From: Erysipelotrichaceae bacterium
GTDB lineage: Bacteria; Bacillota_I; Bacilli_A; Erysipelotrichales; Erysipelotrichaceae
DNA: 6,552 nucleotides
Direction: 5' to 3'
Assembly (NCBI GenBank): GCA_016302195.1
Contig: JAEDOA010000088.1
Span: 1-6,552, forward strand
Positions within the stretch are counted from its first letter, which is position 1; the number at the start of each line of letters is the position of its first letter. The translations under genes and the position numbers were made by a program. Positions 4,059-6,552 of this stretch are shown piece by piece. A model generated the notes under the pieces. The model worked only from the letters and a program-made list of their open reading frames with translations. It ran no database searches and was not told where the DNA came from.

Positions 4059-4703
4059 TTATATTTTGTTAAATTTCCAAATAAATTTGTATGCAGTTTT
4101 TCTTTTTTCATTAGCACAATCTCTAATATGAGATTGTATTCCTCTTATTTCTCCTTTAGCTAAATTATGTTCTTTTAACCATAATCCAGCATCAGCAAGA
4201 GTACTAAAAGATTGAATATATTTGCCATCTAATGAATATTGATGAATAATTTTTCCGTAATTTGACCTTCTAATAGCCCCAGAGGACAAAATATTTATTT
4301 TATTCTCTTTTAGTATATTTTTAACACTACTTTCACAACAATTACAAATTTTTGCTGTTTTAGTAATATTTTTTACTTGATTATATGTAGAGATTATTAA
4401 ATCATAATCAAGATATCTTTTTCCATCGCCACCAATAGTTGCATTATACCCGTCTTTGAAAGAAGAATATTTCTCAATCCAATAGATTTCTCGTTCATTT
4501 GGATTATCCGTTTTTTCTATTAGCTCGATATGAAAATGTTCAATGCCATATTTTCTCATTGCAGAATACAAAGGACGATTTTCATTTTTATTGCGAAAAG
4601 CATCTTTACAATGCTCTTTAAAACGCTTTTCAATAGAAAATTCTGTTTTTCCGATATAAATTTTATTATTTATATCATTGGTAATCTTATAAATGTATGC
4701 CAA
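4059..4703 (-). CDS. GIY-YIG homing endonuclease (214 aa)
   Basis: The start is TTG at 4703, preceded by AAGGAG with 10 nt spacing; the gene stops with TAA. Residues 1-95 are a GIY-YIG nuclease domain: YIYKI (3-7) and IYIGKT (15-20), Arg27 in EKRFKEH, the likely metal-binding Glu72 in NEREIYWIEKY, and Asn87 in GYNATIGG. Residues 100-137 look like a helix-turn-helix (NQVKNITKTAKIC... SSVKNILKENKI). Residues about 148-212 resemble a NUMOD1-type DNA-binding repeat (IHQYSLDGKYIQSFSTL, then KRKTAYKFIW). These are the usual modules of SegA/I-TevI-like mobile endonucleases. As a free-standing gene it would cut a homologous tRNA locus lacking it and promote its own spread (family knowledge). It sits between Sup(CTA) with its ribozyme and tRNA-Gln(TTG). 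Confidence 0.93.
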   Translation of the reverse strand: MAYIYKITNDINNKIYIGKTEFSIEKRFKEHCKDAFRNKNENRPLYSAMRKYGIEHFHIELIEKTDNPNEREIYWIEKYSSFKDGYNATIGGDGKRYLDYDLIISTYNQVKNITKTAKICNCCESSVKNILKENKINILSSGAIRRSNYGKIIHQYSLDGKYIQSFSTLADAGLWLKEHNLAKGEIRGIQSHIRDCANEKRKTAYKFIWKFNKI

Positions 4704-4727
4704 ATTTAATTAGCTCCTTTTTATATG

Positions 4728-4782
4728 TTAGCAATTAGCGTTACCCAACGGATGCCACGTGGAGGCTTGCTAAATATCCGTC
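4728..4782 (-). ncRNA. HDV-like (theta) self-cleaving ribozyme after the amber suppressor tRNA
   Basis: 55 nt. P1 is GACGGAT/ATCCGTT (first pair G.U), P2 is TTAGCAA/TTGCTAA, and P3 is GCC/GGC with loop TCCACGT. The core is GGGTAACG then CTAA. G1 directly follows the discriminator A of the CTA tRNA. Downstream, the Shine-Dalgarno of the GIY-YIG gene begins 8 nt after the ribozyme, so the cleaved product would be an mRNA with the ribozyme fold as its 5' end. Confidence 0.95.
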
Positions 4783-4854
4783 TTGCTCAGCTGAGATTTG
4801 AACTCAGGAAACCAGTTTTAGAGACTGGCGTCTTAACCGCTTGACGACTGAGCA
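4783..4854 (-). tRNA. Amber suppressor tRNA, anticodon CTA, no encoded CCA
   Basis: 72 nt. The acceptor is TGCTCAG/CTGAGCA and the D-stem is GTC/GAC. The anticodon arm CCAGT-CTCTAAA-ACTGG carries U33 and anticodon CTA, which reads UAG. The T-arm is CTGAG-TTCAAAT-CTCAG and the discriminator is A. U1-A72 is shared with the Gln(TTG) tRNA and fits charging with Gln, the usual meaning of recoded TAG in gut phages, but identity cannot be proved here. It is the first gene after its own strong promoter (4952-4980) and is followed seamlessly by a ribozyme. Confidence 0.95.
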
Positions 4855-4861
4855 ATAAATC

Positions 4862-4925
4862 TAAGCCTGATTTTACGTATTTAGTTTAAAAGACTAAGCG
4901 TTATAAAAATTGCAGAACAGGCTTA
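4862..4925 (-). ncRNA. Leader hairpin of the suppressor tRNA
   Basis: TAAGCCTG (4918-4925) and CAGGCTTA (4862-4869) form an 8-bp closing stem that ends 7 nt before the tRNA. Inside is a TTAGT/ACTAA hairpin, and CTGCAAT lies 2 nt inside the closing stem, like the GCAAT motif of the Ile, Pro and Cys leaders. It could control processing or output of the suppressor (inference). Confidence 0.5.
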
Positions 4926-4951
4926 TCATTTATTTTTCATTTTCTATATAT

Positions 4952-4980
4952 ATTATATCATAAATTTTTGAAAAAATCAA
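4952..4980 (-). promoter_or_regulatory. Sigma70-type promoter of the suppressor tRNA operon
   Basis: -35 TTGATT (4980-4975), 17-nt spacer, -10 TATAAT (4957-4952). The -35 box contains the TGA stop of the upstream 65-aa gene, so gene end and promoter overlap. Transcription would start near 4945, about 90 nt before the tRNA. Confidence 0.9.
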
Positions 4981-5174
4981 AAAAGATGATTATTTCCAAA
5001 ATCAATATCAATAGTATCTAAACCTATTGTACCATACATAGTATTTTTTGTGATGATAATAGCTTCTTTTTCTTCGGTTGGATAACTATCCCATCCAATG
5101 AACTTTTTTATAAAGTTCTCAGAACCGTTAAAAAACTCATCTTCATCAACATCAAGAATAGCGACAATCTTCAT
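4977..5174 (-). CDS. Small acidic protein of unknown function (65 aa)
   Basis: I place the start at ATG 5174 because AAGGAG lies 10 nt upstream and the promoter at 5209-5237 gives a leader of about 28 nt. The longer in-frame extension to 5309 would run back through the promoter and into tRNA-Ser, so I reject it. The protein starts MKIVAILDVDEDEFFN and has a central FIKKFIGWDSYPTEEKEA segment and a C-terminus rich in Ile and Asp (DTIDIDFGNN). There is no membrane segment, signal peptide or known motif. High acidity is common in small phage proteins that bind host enzymes or mimic DNA, but nothing here shows that. It ends in TGA inside the next promoter's -35 box. Confidence 0.82.
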   Translation of the reverse strand: MKIVAILDVDEDEFFNGSENFIKKFIGWDSYPTEEKEAIIITKNTMYGTIGLDTIDIDFGNNHLF

Positions 5175-5208
5175 ATTTTCTTTTCTCCTTTTTTGATTTT
5201 CTACATAT

Positions 5209-5237
5209 ATTATAACATATATTTTTATAAAAATCAA
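5209..5237 (-). promoter_or_regulatory. Sigma70-type promoter of the 65-aa gene
   Basis: -35 TTGATT (5237-5232), 17-nt spacer, -10 TATAAT (5214-5209). It lies just after tRNA-Ser(GCT) and matches the other three promoters over the -35, spacer and -10. Confidence 0.9.
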
Positions 5238-5274
5238 TAGAGAAGAAATTTTATAGTTATTGAAAATATTAACT

Positions 5275-5365
5275 TGGCGGGAGCGGCGGGATTTGAACCC
5301 ACGCACCATTTGACTGGTCTAGTTGTTTAGCAAACAACCCCCTTAAACCACTTGGGTACACTCCC
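5275..5365 (-). tRNA. tRNA-Ser(GCT)
   Basis: A 91-nt class II tRNA. The acceptor is GGGAGTG/CGCTCCC, the discriminator is G and CCA is encoded. The anticodon arm GTTGT-TTGCTAA-ACAAC gives GCT. A long variable arm is present. It is the last tRNA of the first group. Confidence 0.97.
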
Positions 5366-5370
5366 TTGTT

Positions 5371-5443
5371 GCAGCAATAACCCTGCTGCCGAGGTAAGGC
5401 GGTTTCATTTCTCCAGAAATTCTATCCGTTAAACTACTACCGC
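5371..5443 (-). pseudogene. tRNA-like sequence, probably a decayed tRNA
   Basis: It begins 3 nt after tRNA-Thr, where a tRNA is expected. The 5' part is tRNA-like: GCGGTAG, TA at 8-9, D-stem GTTT/GAAT and D-loop AACGGATA with the GG pair. The next hairpin, ATTTC-TGGA-GAAAT, has a 4-nt loop, too small for an anticodon loop. GCGGT pairs with ACCGC only 45 nt on (5399-5443), while a wobble-rich acceptor could form with TTGCTGC near 5371. There is no recognisable T-loop or CCA. Confidence 0.45.
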
Positions 5444-5446
5444 ATA

Positions 5447-5520
5447 TGGAGCTTCTACTGAGTGACGCTCTCAGGTCTAAGACTTACAAGGTCTTTATTC
5501 TACTGTTGAACTATAGAAGC
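5447..5520 (-). tRNA. tRNA-Thr(TGT) with an aberrant T-loop
   Basis: 74 nt. The acceptor is GCTTCTA/TAGAAGC, the discriminator is U and CCA is encoded. The anticodon arm AAGAC-CTTGTAA-GTCTT gives TGT. The T-stem CTGAG/CTCAG is perfect, but the loop reads AGCGTCA and lacks the nearly universal TTC. The variable loop is 4 nt. Confidence 0.9.
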
Positions 5521-5526
5521 AGATAA

Positions 5527-5603
5527 AGCACTCAGTTGGATTCGAACCAACGACATATACCAGAGTTGCAGTCTGGGGTCTTAAACCGCTTGACGATGAG
5601 TGC
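5527..5603 (-). tRNA. tRNA-Cys(GCA), no encoded CCA
   Basis: The acceptor is GCACTCA/TGAGTGC with the U discriminator typical of Cys. The anticodon arm CCAGA-CTGCAAC-TCTGG gives GCA. The T-arm is GTTGG-TTCGAAT-CCAAC. It lacks CCA yet has no ribozyme; the next tRNA starts 6 nt later. Confidence 0.96.
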
Positions 5604-5606
5604 AAA

Positions 5607-5721
5607 AAAGCGTTTTATTTTAAGACTATAAGAGATAAAGTTCTTTTAGATTTACATAAAATAAAACACAATCGGAATTATGTGGCAAGATGCACTTTAT
5701 CTTATACCTCATTGCCGCTTT
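5607..5721 (-). ncRNA. Leader element of tRNA-Cys with kissing or pseudoknot pairing
   Basis: AAAGCG (5716-5721) and CGCTTT (5607-5612) close the element 3 nt before the tRNA. GGCAA/TTGCC forms a hairpin whose loop (ATAAGATAAAG) can pair with CTTTATCTCTTAT, with a 2-nt bulge, beyond it. GTTTTATTTTA/TAAAATAAAAC adds an 11-bp helix. GCAAT follows the closing strand directly. It overlaps an open reading frame, so one of the two readings may be chance. Confidence 0.4.
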
Positions 5722-5843
5722 GAAATGATACAATGGATAGTTTTCATAGGTGAGATAACTATCAACTTCTTGATTATACAGTTGTATTACTCTTGATATA
5801 ATTGAGTAACTTTTTACACTTGAACCTATGCTTTTTTTGTCAT
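5620..5843 (-). CDS. Possible frameshifted small CDS filling the Leu-Cys spacer
   Basis: ATG at 5843 gives only MTKKA before a TAG. A run of seven A (5832-5838) then allows a -1 shift, at the slippery heptamer A-AAA-AAA, into a frame open for 68 codons. That frame reads like protein (VIQLYNQEVDSYLTYENYPL, later FYVNLKELYLL) and ends TAG-TCT-TAA. It fills nearly all the spacer between two tRNAs. CATAGGT/ACCTATG and GATAGTT/AACTATC form a potential pseudoknot downstream of the slip site. There is no Shine-Dalgarno; the ATG is only 8 nt beyond tRNA-Leu. Alternatives: a decayed gene with a lost base, or chance. Confidence 0.35.
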
Positions 5844-5851
5844 TGTATATG

Positions 5852-5928
5852 TGGTGAGGGCGAGAGGATTTGAACCTCCAAACAGCTGAGCCTAAATCAG
5901 CTCCCTATGCCAATTCGGGTACGCCCCC
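5852..5928 (-). tRNA. tRNA-Leu(TAG) with a short variable loop
   Basis: 77 nt with encoded CCA. The acceptor is GGGGGCG/CGCCCTC and the D-stem is CCC/GGG. The anticodon arm GCTGA-TTTAGGC-TCAGC gives TAG, which reads CUA. Bacterial Leu tRNAs normally have a long variable arm; here only TGTTT separates the anticodon and T-stems. The rest of the molecule is canonical. Confidence 0.95.
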
Positions 5929-5939
5929 ATATTTAAAAC

Positions 5940-6103
5940 AAGGCTTTAAACATTTTTTCTAAAATCTTTTCAGACAAGGAATATCAAAAATGTTATAAAA
6001 AACTTTTTCCTTTACTATCAAAGCATTTTATAAGCTCTGACTCTTTTAATATAATTTCTTCTAATACTTTCCAATAATTTGAATAATTAGCAGAAAAAGC
6101 CTT
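5940..6103 (-). other. Pro-Leu spacer element: closing stem plus short open frames
   Basis: AAAGCCTT and AAGGCTTT bound the spacer from 5 nt after tRNA-Pro to 11 nt before tRNA-Leu. CTGCTAAT lies just inside the 5' strand, a variant of the GCAAT motif. One frame is open for about 38 codons (KAFSANYSNYWKVLEEIILK and on to TAA) and stays protein-like further on (LSEKILEKMFKALF). It has no start codon or Shine-Dalgarno, so it may be a gene remnant or chance. Confidence 0.35.
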
Positions 6104-6108
6104 TAAGA

Positions 6109-6185
6109 TGGTAGAAAGTGTGAGACTCGAACTCCTCTACTGGTGCCCAAGACCAGTGTGCACATACCCTTACACTTCACTCTCT
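6109..6185 (-). tRNA. tRNA-Pro(TGG)
   Basis: 77 nt with encoded CCA. The acceptor is AGAGAGT/ACTTTCT and the anticodon arm CTGGT-CTTGGGC-ACCAG gives TGG. The D-arm is atypical (GTG/CAC with a large loop), and the T-stem pairs only at GAG/CTC around loop TTCGAGT. Weak D- and T-arms make it less canonical than its neighbours. Confidence 0.9.
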
Positions 6186-6192
6186 ATAAAAC

Positions 6193-6347
6193 AAAGCTCT
6201 ATCATAATTTTTAATTAGAGTTAAATTATCCAAAATTATGAAAAATCTTCATTTCGACAAACGAGTTGCCGCTCTCAATCATCGTTAAATAAATAACCAA
6301 AATTGTATCTATTACTTAGAAGATTGCTGTAAGTATCATAGAGCTTT
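6193..6347 (-). ncRNA. Leader element of tRNA-Pro (AAAGC/GCUUU type, with pseudoknot)
   Basis: A 10-bp closing stem (AAAGCTCTAT with ATAGAGCTTT) ends 7 nt before the tRNA, followed by GTTTTAT as in the Ile leader. Inside, ACAGCAATCTT is identical to the Ile leader, and AATCTTC pairs with a downstream GAAGATT. GAG/CTC with AACG/CGTT interleaves with CGGCA/TGTCG to form a pseudoknot. CATAATTTT/AAAATTATG is a 9-bp hairpin. Confidence 0.45.
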
Positions 6348-6407
6348 TAAGATATTAAATTGTACGCATAATCTGTCTGCACGACCACAAGAAAGGAAAG
6401 CCAGAAT

Positions 6408-6462
6408 TTAATCATTAGCGTTACCCAAGCTACGCCACGTGGAGGCTGATTAAATGTAGCTC
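6408..6462 (-). ncRNA. HDV-like (theta) self-cleaving ribozyme after tRNA-Met
   Basis: 55 nt. P1 is GAGCTAC/GTAGCTT (first pair G.U), P2 is TTAATCA/TGATTAA, and P3 is GCC/GGC with loop TCCACGT. The core is GGGTAACG then CTAA. G1 directly follows the discriminator A of the CAT tRNA, which encodes no CCA. Confidence 0.94.
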
Positions 6463-6533
6463 TTGCAAGGGCTGGACTCGAACCAGCGTCTCAACGGTAT
6501 GAACGTTGCAAGGGACCACTCCTCTACCCTGCC
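6463..6533 (-). tRNA. tRNA-Met(CAT), or Ile2 if C34 is modified; no encoded CCA
   Basis: 71 nt. The acceptor is GGCAGGG/CCTTGCA with one G.U and an unpaired G1/A72. The D-stem is GAGG/CCTT, the anticodon arm is CAACG-TTCATAC-CGTTG and the T-arm is GCTGG-TTCGAGT-CCAGC. The 1-72 mismatch recalls initiator tRNA, but the three G-C pairs of the initiator anticodon stem are absent. CAT could also be an Ile tRNA with lysidine at position 34. Confidence 0.92.
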
Positions 6534-6552
6534 ATATATTCAAGGCACTAAT

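Noticed and set aside
3957..4163. Plus-strand ORF of 68 codons
   Set aside because: It is antisense to a ribozyme, tRNA-Gln(TTG) and the end of the endonuclease gene.
5175..5309. N-terminal extension of the 65-aa protein
   Set aside because: It would start inside tRNA-Ser(GCT) and read through the promoter; ATG 5174 has the Shine-Dalgarno.
3467..6462. CRISPR array, suggested by four spaced repeats of similar sequence
   Set aside because: The copies are hundreds of bases apart, each follows a tRNA, and the variable parts covary as RNA stems.

Overview
This AT-rich window looks like part of the tRNA locus of a large tailed gut phage. All real genes lie on the minus strand. The complete CDSs have strong Shine-Dalgarno sequences (AAGGAG or GGAGG), which points to a Firmicutes-type host. 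Four complete protein genes stop at TGA or TAA and none at TAG, and one tRNA carries anticodon CTA (reads UAG). Together these suggest a phage that reassigns the amber codon, probably to Gln.

Layout in transcription order (high to low coordinates). (1) 6533-5275: tRNA Met(CAT) with a ribozyme, Pro(TGG), Leu(TAG), Cys(GCA), Thr(TGT), a tRNA-like remnant, Ser(GCT). (2) A promoter (5209-5237) drives a 65-aa acidic protein. (3) A near-identical promoter (4952-4980) drives Sup(CTA) with a ribozyme, a GIY-YIG endonuclease gene, Gln(TTG) with a ribozyme, a long structured spacer, Asn(GTT) with a ribozyme, an 83-aa protein, a Gln(CTG)-type tRNA split by a 63-nt insertion, Trp(CCA) with an 8-nt insertion, a tRNA with about 45 extra nt in its anticodon arm, Lys(TTT), Arg(TCT), Ser(TGA). 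(4) A promoter (2324-2352) drives a structured leader of about 340 nt, then Glu(TTC), Tyr(GTA), Ala(TGC), Ile(GAT) and a 180-aa secreted protein, ending at a terminator (345-389). (5) A fourth promoter (297-325) drives the start of a DUF2828/Ro60(TROVE)-like protein that runs off the left edge.

The main system is four 55-nt HDV-like self-cleaving ribozymes of the kind described as theta ribozymes in gut phages. Three begin at the base right after the discriminator of a tRNA that encodes no CCA (Met, Sup, Gln-TTG). The fourth begins 2 nt after the encoded CCA of tRNA-Asn. They share an invariant core, while P1, P2 and P3 change sequence and keep pairing. Each would cut the tRNA 3' end without a nuclease. 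Two also set the 5' end of a downstream mRNA.

Two further layers are less certain. Many tRNAs are preceded by compact pseudoknots or by hairpins closed by AAAGC/GCUUU-type stems with a shared GCAAU motif, which suggests dedicated leader RNAs. Several spacers also contain small open frames, some open only if TAG is sense, and one with a slippery A7 run. Structure and coding are competing readings of these spacers.
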